Source: Anaerotruncus colihominis (GTDB lineage Bacteria > Bacillota > Clostridia > Oscillospirales > Ruminococcaceae). Taken from it: 64,000 bases of DNA. Numbering within the stretch: position 1 is the first letter of the stretch; every line of letters begins with the position of its first letter. Made by a program: the position numbers and the translations under genes. This document shows positions 34,800 through 41,807 of the stretch, piece by piece. The stretch is from assembly GCF_010206195.1 (NCBI RefSeq), contig NZ_VIQT01000010.1, forward strand, positions 248,001 through 312,000. Direction: 5' to 3'. The notes beneath the pieces were generated by a model that did not search any database, had not been told where the DNA came from, and was given only the letters and a program-made list of their open reading frames with translations.

Positions 34800-35993
34800 A
34801 TGAAACAGTTTGTTTATGCGGATAACGCTGCGACAACTCAGATTTCAAAGGAGGTCCTCGATGCGATGATGCCCTGGCTGACCGAAGGCTACGGCAATCC
34901 CTCGAGTATCTATGAACTTGGCCGCACCGCCGGCTTTGCCATTGAGGACGCACGCAAACAGGTCGCCGCCGCGCTCGGCGCGCAGCCTGCGGAGATCTAC
35001 TTTACCGGCTGTGGCTCCGAAAGCGACAACTGGGCGATCAAAGGCGCGGCGCACAAGCTCGCCGCCAAGGGAAAGAAACATCTGATCACAACCGTGTTTG
35101 AGCATCACGCGGTGCTCCACACATGCGCGGCGCTCGAAAAAGAGGGCTTCGAGGTCACATATCTTCCGGTCGACCGCAACGGCCTGATCTCCGTGCAGCA
35201 GGTCGCCGACGCCATCCGCCCCGATACGGCGCTTGTATCGATCATGTACGCCAACAATGAAATCGGCACCATCATGCCGATTTCTGAGATCGGCGCGTTC
35301 TGCCGCGAACACGGCGTGTGGTTCCACACCGACGCCGTGCAGGCGGTCGGCAATGTCGAGATCAATGTCGCCGCGCAGAACATCGATATGCTCTCCCTTT
35401 CCGGACACAAAATCCATGCGCCCAAAGGCGTAGGCGCGCTCTATATCAAAAAGGGAATTGTGCTGCCCAACCTCATTGACGGCGGTGAACAGGAGCGCGG
35501 ACGCCGCGCCGGTACGGAAAACGTGGCGTCAATCATTGGACTTGGCCGCGCTATGGAAATCGCCTGCGCCGATATCCCCGCCAAGGCGGCCAAGGTCACG
35601 CCGCTGCGCAATAAAATCATCGACGAGCTGCTCACACTGCCGATGTCGCGCCTGAACGGCGACCGGGAGCGCCGTCTGGCGGGCAACGCGAACCTGTCGT
35701 TTGTCGGTGCGGAGGGTGAAGCGCTGCTGCTCGGACTTGATATGGCCGGCGTCTGCGCGTCGTCGGGGTCGGCATGCACGACCGGCTCGCTCGATCCAAG
35801 CCACGTCCTTTTGGCGCTTGGTCTTTCCCATGAGGTTGCGCACGGATCTTTGCGCATCACCATCAGCGATTGGACCACGCCGGAGGAGGTCGATCACATC
35901 ATCGATTCGGTCAAAGCCGTCGTTGCCCGCACACGCGATATCTCCCCGCTCTGGGAGGATATCCAGAAAGGGCGTAAAACGATCGCACTGTAA
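34800..35993 (+). CDS. nifS: cysteine desulfurase, NifS type
   Basis: The product is 397 residues, a PLP enzyme that takes sulfur from cysteine as a protein persulfide for Fe-S assembly and tRNA thiolation. [16 protein letters not shown] opens the protein. The PLP-binding Lys is at 204 in [13 protein letters not shown]. The catalytic Cys at 326 lies in [17 protein letters not shown], the short-loop pattern of NifS/IscS (group I) enzymes. Thirty bases separate it from the scaffold gene nifU, so they are an operon. Together they form the minimal NifS/NifU system typical of anaerobic Clostridia. Confidence 0.95.
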   Translation: MKQFVYADNAATTQISKEVLDAMMPWLTEGYGNPSSIYELGRTAGFAIEDARKQVAAALGAQPAEIYFTGCGSESDNWAIKGAAHKLAAKGKKHLITTVFEHHAVLHTCAALEKEGFEVTYLPVDRNGLISVQQVADAIRPDTALVSIMYANNEIGTIMPISEIGAFCREHGVWFHTDAVQAVGNVEINVAAQNIDMLSLSGHKIHAPKGVGALYIKKGIVLPNLIDGGEQERGRRAGTENVASIIGLGRAMEIACADIPAKAAKVTPLRNKIIDELLTLPMSRLNGDRERRLAGNANLSFVGAEGEALLLGLDMAGVCASSGSACTTGSLDPSHVLLALGLSHEVAHGSLRITISDWTTPEEVDHIIDSVKAVVARTRDISPLWEDIQKGRKTIAL

Positions 35994-36022
35994 ATTTGTA
36001 TATACAGAAAGGACTGTTGAAT

Positions 36023-36451
36023 ATGCTGTATTCTGATAAAGTTTTGGAGCATTTCGCCAATCCGCACAATGTTGGGGAAATTGAAAATGCCGACGGCATC
36101 GGCGAGGTCGGCAACGCGAAATGCGGCGATATCATGAAAATGTATTTGAGAATCAAGGACGGCGTGATTGAGGACGCAAAGTTTAAAACGTTCGGCTGCG
36201 GCGCGGCCATCGCTACAAGTTCCATGGCGACCGACATGATCAAGGGTTCCACCATCGAGGACGCGCTCAAGCTTTCAAACAAAGCGGTGGTCGAGGCGCT
36301 CGATGGGCTTCCTGCCTCCAAGATCCACTGCTCTGTGCTCGCCGAGCAGGCGGTTAAGGCAGCGCTGTCCGACTATTATCGCAAAAACGGCGTCGACCCG
36401 ACCCCCATCGTCGGCGAGGTTGGCGAATGCGACGCCTGTCACGGGCTGTAA
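36023..36451 (+). CDS. nifU: Fe-S cluster scaffold protein NifU/IscU
   Basis: The product is 142 residues from the ATG at 36023 (AAAGGA upstream; an earlier ATG lacks a site). The three cluster-binding cysteines are in GNAKCGDIM, KTFGCGAAIATSS and ASKIHCSVLAEQA. The aspartate that favours cluster release is in the first motif (CGD). A short C-terminal tail carries a CDACHG pair, seen in clostridial members and possibly metal-binding. It receives sulfur from NifS encoded immediately upstream. Two palindromic terminators follow. Confidence 0.95.
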   Translation: MLYSDKVLEHFANPHNVGEIENADGIGEVGNAKCGDIMKMYLRIKDGVIEDAKFKTFGCGAAIATSSMATDMIKGSTIEDALKLSNKAVVEALDGLPASKIHCSVLAEQAVKAALSDYYRKNGVDPTPIVGEVGECDACHGL

Positions 36452-36458
36452 GCAAACC

Positions 36459-36498
36459 AAAAGCGGACATGCCGGGATTGCCCGGTATGTCCGCTTTT
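36459..36498. terminator. intrinsic terminator of nifSU
   Basis: An 18-bp stem AAAAGCGGACATGCCGGG/CCCGGTATGTCCGCTTTT (one G-U pair), loop ATTG. It begins seven bases after the nifU stop. Confidence 0.9.
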
Positions 36499-36511
36499 AA
36501 TAGGAAACAGA

Positions 36512-36553
36512 GCACAAAAAGTGCGGACCTTTAAAGGTCCGCACTTTTTGTGC
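36512..36553. terminator. second, perfect 42-bp palindromic terminator
   Basis: Two 21-bp perfect arms meet without a loop (GCACAAAAAGTGCGGACC and its complement). It lies between nifU and the convergent corA and carries A/T runs for both directions. Confidence 0.85.
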
Positions 36554-36578
36554 CTGCCCGCTTGGACAGCCGAAATGA

Positions 36579-37514
36579 TCAATGAAACATATCCTTTTTC
36601 ACAAGAATAAAAGCCCCGATTCCTGCAATCACGATTGATATTGCAATTGGGACCCACCAGACAGGAAAAGGCAGCCCCGTGACGTTCATCCCATAGAAGC
36701 TGAAAACCATATTGGGGATCGCCATGACAATTGTGATCGCGGTCAGAATCTTCATAACAATGTTCAGATTGTTGGAAATCACCGAAGCGAACGCATCCAT
36801 GGTCCCGGAAAGGATACCAGAATAGATATTACACATCTCGATGGCCTGCTTGACTTCGATCAGCACGTCCTCAAGTAGATCCTCGTCCTCCTCATAGAGC
36901 TTAATGATCCGCCCACGCAGGATTTTTTCGAGCGTCACCTCGTCGGACTTGAGCGATGTAGAAAAATAGACGAGCGATTTTTCCAGTCCAAGCAGCTGTA
37001 TCAGCTCCTTATTGCGCATAGACAGGTGCAGCCGCTGCTCGGTACTTGATGAAATCTTATCGATCTGCTTGAGGTAAACAAGAAACCTCTGTGCGATCCT
37101 CAGCAGCGTTAAAAGCAAAAAACGCGTTTTCAGCGCTGTTTGAAGCCCCTTGACCCGCCCTTCAGCCATATCGCTGATCGTCAAGTTTTCCTCGATGCAA
37201 ACGGTGATAACATAATCAGGCGTGCTGATAATGCCCATCGGCAGCGTGGTATAAAGCAGCGTCTTATTTTCGTCAGCCTGCTCCTCAGCCGACGGATAGT
37301 CCACAATAACAAGCGTCTGCCCTTCCTCGTTCTCAATACGGGAGCTTTCCTCCTCGTCGAGCGCGGCGCGCACAAAATCCGGTTCAACCGCCAGGTCATT
37401 CGTCAGAAAAGCGACCTCCGCCTCTGTCGGACTGATCGCAGAAATCCAGCATCCCGGCTCCGGCGCATCCAAACGCAGAATACGATTGTCAACCGTCTTA
37501 TAAAAATTGAGCAT
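36579..37514 (-). CDS. corA: CorA-family magnesium transporter
   Basis: The product is 311 residues. A large N-terminal cytosolic domain precedes two C-terminal membrane helices: AITIVMAIPNMVFSFYG, ending in the GMN selectivity motif (YGMNVTGLPF), and VPIAISIVIAGIGAFILV, then a basic end (KKDMFH). The pentamer forms a Mg2+ (or Co2+/Ni2+) channel gated by cytosolic Mg2+. A terminator hairpin lies immediately before the start codon and a 26-codon leader ORF sits upstream of that, so expression is probably attenuated. It converges on nifU with double terminators between. Confidence 0.94.
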   Translation of the reverse strand: MLNFYKTVDNRILRLDAPEPGCWISAISPTEAEVAFLTNDLAVEPDFVRAALDEEESSRIENEEGQTLVIVDYPSAEEQADENKTLLYTTLPMGIISTPDYVITVCIEENLTISDMAEGRVKGLQTALKTRFLLLTLLRIAQRFLVYLKQIDKISSSTEQRLHLSMRNKELIQLLGLEKSLVYFSTSLKSDEVTLEKILRGRIIKLYEEDEDLLEDVLIEVKQAIEMCNIYSGILSGTMDAFASVISNNLNIVMKILTAITIVMAIPNMVFSFYGMNVTGLPFPVWWVPIAISIVIAGIGAFILVKKDMFH

Positions 37515-37516
37515 GC

Positions 37517-37542
37517 AAAAAAAGCCCCTTTCTGTCAGGGGC
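37517..37542 (-). terminator. attenuator-type terminator overlapping the corA ribosome site
   Basis: Reading leftward, GCCCC and GGGGC pair around a 9-base loop, followed by seven T residues that end two bases before the corA ATG. The AAAGGGG that would serve as corA ribosome site lies in the 3' arm, so the stem could block both elongation and translation. Confidence 0.75.
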
Positions 37543-37546
37543 CGCT

Positions 37547-37627
37547 TTACACCATACGGCGTGCCCCCGGAGTAATGAATAATCGCATAATAAATGAATA
37601 ACCTGTACTTCCAGGGTCGGGATTCAC
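37547..37627 (-). CDS. 26-residue leader peptide upstream of corA
   Basis: A GTG start at 37627 has GGGAGG seven bases upstream; the stop TAA is four bases before the 5' arm of the attenuator. The peptide begins Met-Asn-Pro-Asp-Pro-Gly and includes two further basic patches (MRLF, ARR). The acidic-proline opening resembles the enterobacterial MgtL leader, which starts Met-Glu-Pro-Asp-Pro. Position, ribosome site and terminator support a regulatory leader. The similarity to MgtL is by eye and short. Confidence 0.55.
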   Translation of the reverse strand: MNPDPGSTGYSFIMRLFITPGARRMV

Positions 37628-37966
37628 GCCGTCACCTCCCAAAAACTCAATTGCATATTAGCACACTGGCCGACGCCACTGCGCCGGATTCGCGAAGCGG
37701 CATGGTATAATTGGCCATTCGGGCGGCAGCGGGCCGCGCCCGCATATCGCCCTGGCCATAAAACGTATAATAACCGCTCTGCGGTTATTATACCACAAAA
37801 AATCACGATTGCAATCGTATGGCGCAGCGAATCGACAAAAAATTTACATAATCTGTACAAACGGCCTTATTCTGTCTGATTCGACGCCATGCGGGCTGAT
37901 TTTACCCAGTTTCCAAAAAGAGGGGCGGCGCATCCGCGCCGCCCCCTCCAATTCGTTCAGGACTCT

Positions 37967-38437
37967 TTAAAACTGTGCTTCAAAGGTTTTTTCCGCACCC
38001 GATGTATCATCCGCCACAATCAGAATCGCATAGCTGCCATGTGTATAAACAGCGGCATTGTTGATTTTGGGCATCTCGTCAGGCATATAACTCTCATAAG
38101 AACGCTTTTGATCCTCGATACGTGCGGCAATGGCATCCTGCGCAAGCTGGATATCAGCCGCGTCCTTCATGCGAATGACCGTTACCTCCTCGGCCGTCGC
38201 ACGTGAACTGCTCGTATACATGGAAATATCCGCGACCTTTTGAGCATCGATGTCATAGAAATTATAGAATACATCCTGATCAACTGTCATCATCGTGTCC
38301 TTGAATGTCAAACCCTGCGCGACTGCCTGCACAACATCGGCCGCCGCCGGCTCCTTACCGCCCGACTTGCCGCCGCAGGCCGCCATGGAGAAGGCGCAGA
38401 CCGCCGCCAACACAACTGCAATCCATTTTTTCATCAT
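37967..38437 (-). CDS. DUF4358 lipoprotein
   Basis: The product is 156 residues from the ATG at 38437 (AGGGA eight bases upstream). The lipoprotein signal peptide MMKKWIAVVLAAVCAFSMAACGG has a MAAC lipobox, so the mature protein is lipid-anchored at its Cys. The remainder matches DUF4358: a MTVDQDVFYNFYDID stretch, then EVTVIRMKDAADIQLAQDAI with paired acidic helices and NAAVYTHGSYAILIVAD. Extracytoplasmic, function unknown. It lies 28 bp after the SGNH hydrolase gene and is likely co-transcribed. Confidence 0.82.
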   Translation of the reverse strand: MMKKWIAVVLAAVCAFSMAACGGKSGGKEPAAADVVQAVAQGLTFKDTMMTVDQDVFYNFYDIDAQKVADISMYTSSSRATAEEVTVIRMKDAADIQLAQDAIAARIEDQKRSYESYMPDEMPKINNAAVYTHGSYAILIVADDTSGAEKTFEAQF

Positions 38438-38465
38438 CTGATACATCCCTCTTTGTCAATATTAT

Positions 38466-39356
38466 TTAGGCTTGCTCCACTGTATGTGTTTTTAAATATT
38501 CAAACCACTTTGTATAATAATCCGGCCCAAAATGCATTCCGTCAGCCGGCGAAGCTTCATCGGGCAGCATTCCATTTTCATCCTTCATGCATTCGGCTAC
38601 ATTCACAAAGTAGACCTCTTTTTCCTTGCAAAGCGTGAGCAACGCCTCATTGAAGGCATCGATATGTGTGTTGTCCAGGTTATAGTTGTTATTTTTGGTT
38701 ACCGGCAAAATCGATTGAATATAAATGAGTGCCTGCGGCTGCTTCATTTTCAGATCGTCGATTACCTCGCTGTAATGCGAAATAAATGTACCCACATCTT
38801 CACGTGCTTCGTTGCCTCCGAGCATGACATAGACCTTTGCAAACTGCTTTGTATCAAGCGCATCCATGATCGGGATACGCGACTCATCCTCCTGCTTGAC
38901 TGTTTGTGCAGAATAAACGGTCAGAAGATTGATGCCTGTCCCAGCATATACGGTCGTGTTGGACATCACGCCATAGAGCATGATCCCTTCTGTGATTGAA
39001 TCGCCTACAAATACAGCGTCGTCAAAATATTCACCCATTACACGTTCCGATTCCGGTACCGCGCCGTCAAATATGGGTAATTTCTGCTCCTCCGGTTCGG
39101 ATTCCTCCGGCAAGGACGACGATTTTGCAGCAGAAGAATACATCTGCTCTGCTTCGGACTCTGCCTGTTGTGTCCCGCTGACGACCGACGACAGCGTTTG
39201 ATACCGGCTCAAATCCGCATCCTTGTCAGATACTTTCTGCCATACAATTGCAATCACCAGCGAAACGACCACAGCGAAAGCGAGCAGGATCACCACTGTC
39301 AAAAAATGATGGGGATTGTCCCCACGGTTGATTTTTACCGGCTTTTCTTTATACAT
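38466..39356 (-). CDS. membrane-anchored SGNH/GDSL hydrolase
   Basis: The product is 296 residues. One N-terminal membrane helix (HFLTVVILLAFAVVVSLVIAIV, residues 17-38) anchors an extracytoplasmic domain behind a Ser/Glu-rich linker. The SGNH catalytic blocks are clear: Ser in VFVGDSITEG (block I), Gly region, Asn in VMLGGNEA (block III), and Asp/His in SPADGMHFGPDYY (block V). Such enzymes often de-O-acetylate cell-wall or secreted polysaccharides, which is inference here. It is followed by the DUF4358 lipoprotein gene. Confidence 0.88.
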   Translation of the reverse strand: MYKEKPVKINRGDNPHHFLTVVILLAFAVVVSLVIAIVWQKVSDKDADLSRYQTLSSVVSGTQQAESEAEQMYSSAAKSSSLPEESEPEEQKLPIFDGAVPESERVMGEYFDDAVFVGDSITEGIMLYGVMSNTTVYAGTGINLLTVYSAQTVKQEDESRIPIMDALDTKQFAKVYVMLGGNEAREDVGTFISHYSEVIDDLKMKQPQALIYIQSILPVTKNNNYNLDNTHIDAFNEALLTLCKEKEVYFVNVAECMKDENGMLPDEASPADGMHFGPDYYTKWFEYLKTHTVEQA

Positions 39357-39727
39357 CCCGTCATGCTCCTATTGGTCGTAAATTCATTACCTGTAATTCT
39401 GCATTTTATCAGATTCCGCAGTGTTTGTAAAGCAAACAATGTTTGAATTTTGTGAGCATCGCTGCCCGCCTTTAGATATACAAACAGTTATAAACACTTT
39501 CCACCAAGTTTTCCACAATACCATTCGCCCATTTTATGCGGCTTTCCACAGTTTCACCCAAGAATTCCACCGGTCATTCCACAGTTTCTTCACTGTATAT
39601 TCGCCGCTTTCATGGAAAATATGCATTCATATGCATTCATTTGTTCTGCAATCGTTGCGATTTACAGCAATTATACTTGAAGTCATCACGCCCTTACACA
39701 GATTTTCCATATTTTTTTCTTTTTTTC
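39357..39727. other. intergenic region with cluster of DnaA-box-like nonamers
   Basis: Within 39497-39583 five nonamers resemble TTATCCACA: CTTTCCACC (39497), TTTTCCACA (39509), CTTTCCACA (39542), AATTCCACC (39563) and CATTCCACA (39575), all in one orientation. The surrounding DNA is AT-rich. No gene with a ribosome site is visible. No dnaA or dnaN neighbour is in the window. Confidence 0.4.
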
Positions 39728-39756
39728 TTGACATGTTCCTCTCGTTATGGTAAGAT
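39728..39756 (+). promoter_or_regulatory. promoter of tRNA-Leu
   Basis: TTGACA (39728-39733), 17-bp spacer, TAAGAT (39751-39756), about 85 bp before the mature tRNA. Confidence 0.65.
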
Positions 39757-39840
39757 AATCTTCGTCGAGGTTGCCGAGTGCAAAATCTGGACAAGGGTTT
39801 CTTTCCCCATCCTTTTATGGATAAATGGAAAAATGAATAT

Positions 39841-39923
39841 GCGGTGGTGCTGGAATAGGCAGACAGGCACGTTTGAGGGGCGTGTGCGCGAGCGTGTGGG
39901 TTCAAGTCCCATCCACCGCACCA
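39841..39923 (+). tRNA. tRNA-Leu (anticodon GAG)
   Basis: A 7-bp acceptor stem GCGGTGG/CCACCGC, discriminator A and encoded CCA at 39921-39923. The anticodon stem CACGT/GCGTG holds the loop TTGAGGG with anticodon GAG, reading CUC/CUU. A class II variable arm and TTCAAGT T-loop fit leucine. Confidence 0.95.
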
Positions 39924-39932
39924 ATTTTGTTG

Positions 39933-39963
39933 AAAAAAGCCGGTTATTATAGCCGGTTTTTTT
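39933..39963 (+). terminator. intrinsic terminator of tRNA-Leu
   Basis: AAAAAAG-CCGG ... CCGG-TTTTTTT forms a stem with a nine-base loop, ten bases after the tRNA 3' end. Confidence 0.85.
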
Positions 39964-40028
39964 CATACCTCTATATCCGTGCACGGTTCAGATATTTTGT
40001 TGTAGACACCTTTCACATCTGTGCATGG

Positions 40029-40080
40029 CCGGACCAGGGCTTGTTTGAAAAAAGAATCCGCCGGTACCGGCGGATTCTTT
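40029..40080 (+). repeat. half-copy of dispersed repeat followed by perfect hairpin
   Basis: CCGGACCAGGGCTTGTTT plus GAAAAA (40029-40052) matches the right arm of the 17768 repeat. It runs into a 15-bp perfect stem AAAGAATCCGCCGGT/ACCGGCGGATTCTTT (40051-40080) followed by T residues, a second terminator-like structure. Confidence 0.7.
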
Positions 40081-40149
40081 TTGCTTGCACGAACCGGAGA
40101 TGGTTCGGGATGGCGTTCATTGAAACATATCTTTACATGCGGCGATTGC

Positions 40150-40731
40150 TTATAACATAATCCCTATGCGATCGGCTTCTGTGATTGGGCGCAGTACATG
40201 GCAGGGGTTTCCCACTGCGATTACACCCGCAGGGATATCGCGCGTTACGACGCTGCCCGAACCAATTACAGCTCCATCGCCGATTGTCACGCCCGGATTG
40301 ATCACTGTATTTCCACCAATCCAAACGTCGTTGCCAATTGTGATGGGGCGCGCCATTTCAAGTCCGGACGCACGTTCCCGCGCATCAAGCGGATGCGTCG
40401 CTGTATAAATAGAAACATTCGGGCCGAGCATCACATTGTCGCCAATGGTCACATGCGCGCAATCGAGCACAGTCAGATTATAGTTGGCATAAAAATTCTC
40501 TCCGACAAAAAGGTGACAGCCATAATCGAACCACACCGGCGGCTCCATATATGCATACTGCTTATATCCGCCAAGCAGCTCCATACGCACGCGGTCGCGC
40601 GCTTCCTCCGCGTCCGGCGGCAATTCATTATACTGTCTGCAAAGCCTGCGCGCACGCATACGCGCCTCCGCCAGCTCTTTATCGCCAGCATTGTAAAGCG
40701 CGCCGGACAACATCTTTTCCCATTCCGTCAT
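40150..40731 (-). CDS. maltose/galactoside O-acetyltransferase family protein
   Basis: The product is 193 residues, the length of Maa/LacA trimeric acetyltransferases. The N-terminal Mac domain MTEWEKMLSGALYNAGDKEL, then a left-handed parallel beta-helix of hexapeptides: VTIGDNVMLGPNVSIYTATHPLD containing the catalytic His, then ITIGNDVWIGGNTVINPGVTIGDGAVIG. VVTRDIPAGVIAVGNPCHVLR closes it. It acetylates a sugar or similar hydroxyl with acetyl-CoA; the natural acceptor is not evident. It stands alone, leftward, after the tRNA. Confidence 0.92.
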   Translation of the reverse strand: MTEWEKMLSGALYNAGDKELAEARMRARRLCRQYNELPPDAEEARDRVRMELLGGYKQYAYMEPPVWFDYGCHLFVGENFYANYNLTVLDCAHVTIGDNVMLGPNVSIYTATHPLDARERASGLEMARPITIGNDVWIGGNTVINPGVTIGDGAVIGSGSVVTRDIPAGVIAVGNPCHVLRPITEADRIGIML

Positions 40732-40802
40732 CTTGTATACATCCTTTCACCAATGCGGTGTTCCAAATCCGCCTCAAGAGCGGAAAGTCCAGGTCAGCTT
40801 CT

Positions 40803-41072
40803 TCATTTCTGCCGCAGCGCCATAACGGCGACAGCGACCTTTTGTACAATCAATGAGATCACGACTCCCAACGCGTCCACACCTGGGATCAACAGCGCAA
40901 CAGCCAGTACGGCGAAGGTCAACAGATAGCGTGCTGTGAGCGTCACCGCCATCAAATGCTGCGCCTGCTCGGGAACTGAACACGCCTTTTTAATCGCACG
41001 CCGCAGCAGCCATACATCGATCAGCGCCCACGCTATTCCCATCAGCAGACCAGCCAGCAGAGCGGCGCTCAT
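40803..41072 (-). CDS. small membrane protein, ATP synthase subunit I-like
   Basis: The product is 89 residues with about three membrane helices: LLAGLLMGIAWALIDVWLL, YLLTFAVLAVALLIPGV and GVVISLIVQKVAVAVMAL. The spacing and the RR-AIKKA loop resemble the ATP synthase I (AtpI-like) family, but no ATP synthase genes are in the window. Its start overlaps the end of the Rrf2 regulator gene by ATGA. Translational coupling to a regulator suggests regulated expression of this small protein. Family assignment is moderate. Confidence 0.6.
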   Translation of the reverse strand: MSAALLAGLLMGIAWALIDVWLLRRAIKKACSVPEQAQHLMAVTLTARYLLTFAVLAVALLIPGVDALGVVISLIVQKVAVAVMALRQK

Positions 41073-41461
41073 GGTTCAAAATTGACCGCATACAGGCGCT
41101 CACGCACAAGCTGCGCAATCTCTGTATACGTCTTATTAAAGCGGCAGGCGCATTTTTCCACACGCGAGCACTGAAAGGTATCATCGCCGACACAACGGCT
41201 GATTACGATCGGACCTTCGACAATCTCGATCACCTCGCCAAGAGCAATCTCTCCAGCTGGGCGCGCCAGCTCATAGCCGCCCTGCGTGCCCTTATAGGAG
41301 CGTACAATCCCCTCCGCGACAAGCTTGCGCAAAATTTTCAAAGCGAACCGTAACGTCACCCCTGTTGCCGCGGAAAGGCTTTTTGCGTCCATGCGCACCT
41401 GATGCTGCGCCAGGCAGTCCACAATGCGCACGGCATAATCCGCCTCAAGCGTAATATACAT
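41069..41461 (-). CDS. Rrf2-family transcriptional regulator
   Basis: The product is 130 residues. Winged helix: DYAVRIVDCLAQHQVRMDAKSLSAATGVTLRFALKILRKL, then GIVRSYKGTQGGYELARPAGEI, the wing with the QGGYEL signature of IscR-like proteins. Cysteines in SRCVGDDTFQCSRVEKCACRF could hold a [2Fe-2S] or [4Fe-4S] cluster, so it may sense iron-sulfur status or redox. A palindromic AT-rich site with ATAC half-sites lies upstream, suggesting autoregulation. The only Fe-S assembly genes in the window are nifS/nifU, 6 kb away. Confidence 0.9.
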   Translation of the reverse strand: MYITLEADYAVRIVDCLAQHQVRMDAKSLSAATGVTLRFALKILRKLVAEGIVRSYKGTQGGYELARPAGEIALGEVIEIVEGPIVISRCVGDDTFQCSRVEKCACRFNKTYTEIAQLVRERLYAVNFEP

Positions 41462-41508
41462 GTTTTCGCCCCTTCAATCCGCCGCAGCCACCCGCCGCAG
41501 CAAAAAGT

Positions 41509-41523
41509 ATACCTTATAAGTAT
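41509..41523. promoter_or_regulatory. candidate Rrf2 operator
   Basis: ATACCTTATAAGTAT, an imperfect palindrome with ATAC/GTAT ends, 48 bp upstream of the Rrf2 start. It overlaps TATAAT-like sequence on the leftward strand. Confidence 0.45.
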
Positions 41524-41724
41524 AATACAGATCAATTATTTTGTCAAGCCATCCGTCTGACATCCCACAGAAACTCGCTATTTTATCTCTTCCCTGACCG
41601 AGCTTTCCCGTTTCGCCCATGCTGTACGCCGTCGCTGGTCAATTGAAAACCAGCTGCATTGATGTTTGGATGTTATTTTCGATGAAGATGGTTCAAGGGT
41701 TCGTCCGGCTTTTTGTTGTAAAAG

Positions 41725-41760
41725 AAAAAAGCTGTGAAGCAATTGCTTCACAGCTTTTTT
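41725..41760. terminator. 36-bp perfect palindromic terminator
   Basis: Two 18-base arms AAAAAAGCTGTGAAGCAA/TTGCTTCACAGCTTTTTT with no loop bases beyond the turn. It lies just downstream of the leftward MoeA-PBP gene. The rest of the gap 41462-41807 shows no gene. Confidence 0.88.
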
Positions 41761-41807
41761 GCGCTGTATTTCAAGGCGCTTTAGGCACATTCAAATTCCC
41801 AGTTTTC

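Noticed and set aside
37514..37700. M-box magnesium riboswitch before corA
   Set aside because: Leader is too short and conserved M-box elements were not seen; a leader ORF plus terminator explains the structure better.
39421..39753. 110-codon rightward ORF before tRNA-Leu
   Set aside because: Phe/His-rich, covers the tRNA promoter and DnaA-like sites, no ribosome site.
41578..41790. 70-codon leftward ORF ahead of the MoeA-PBP terminator
   Set aside because: It reads through a perfect terminator palindrome and lacks a ribosome site.
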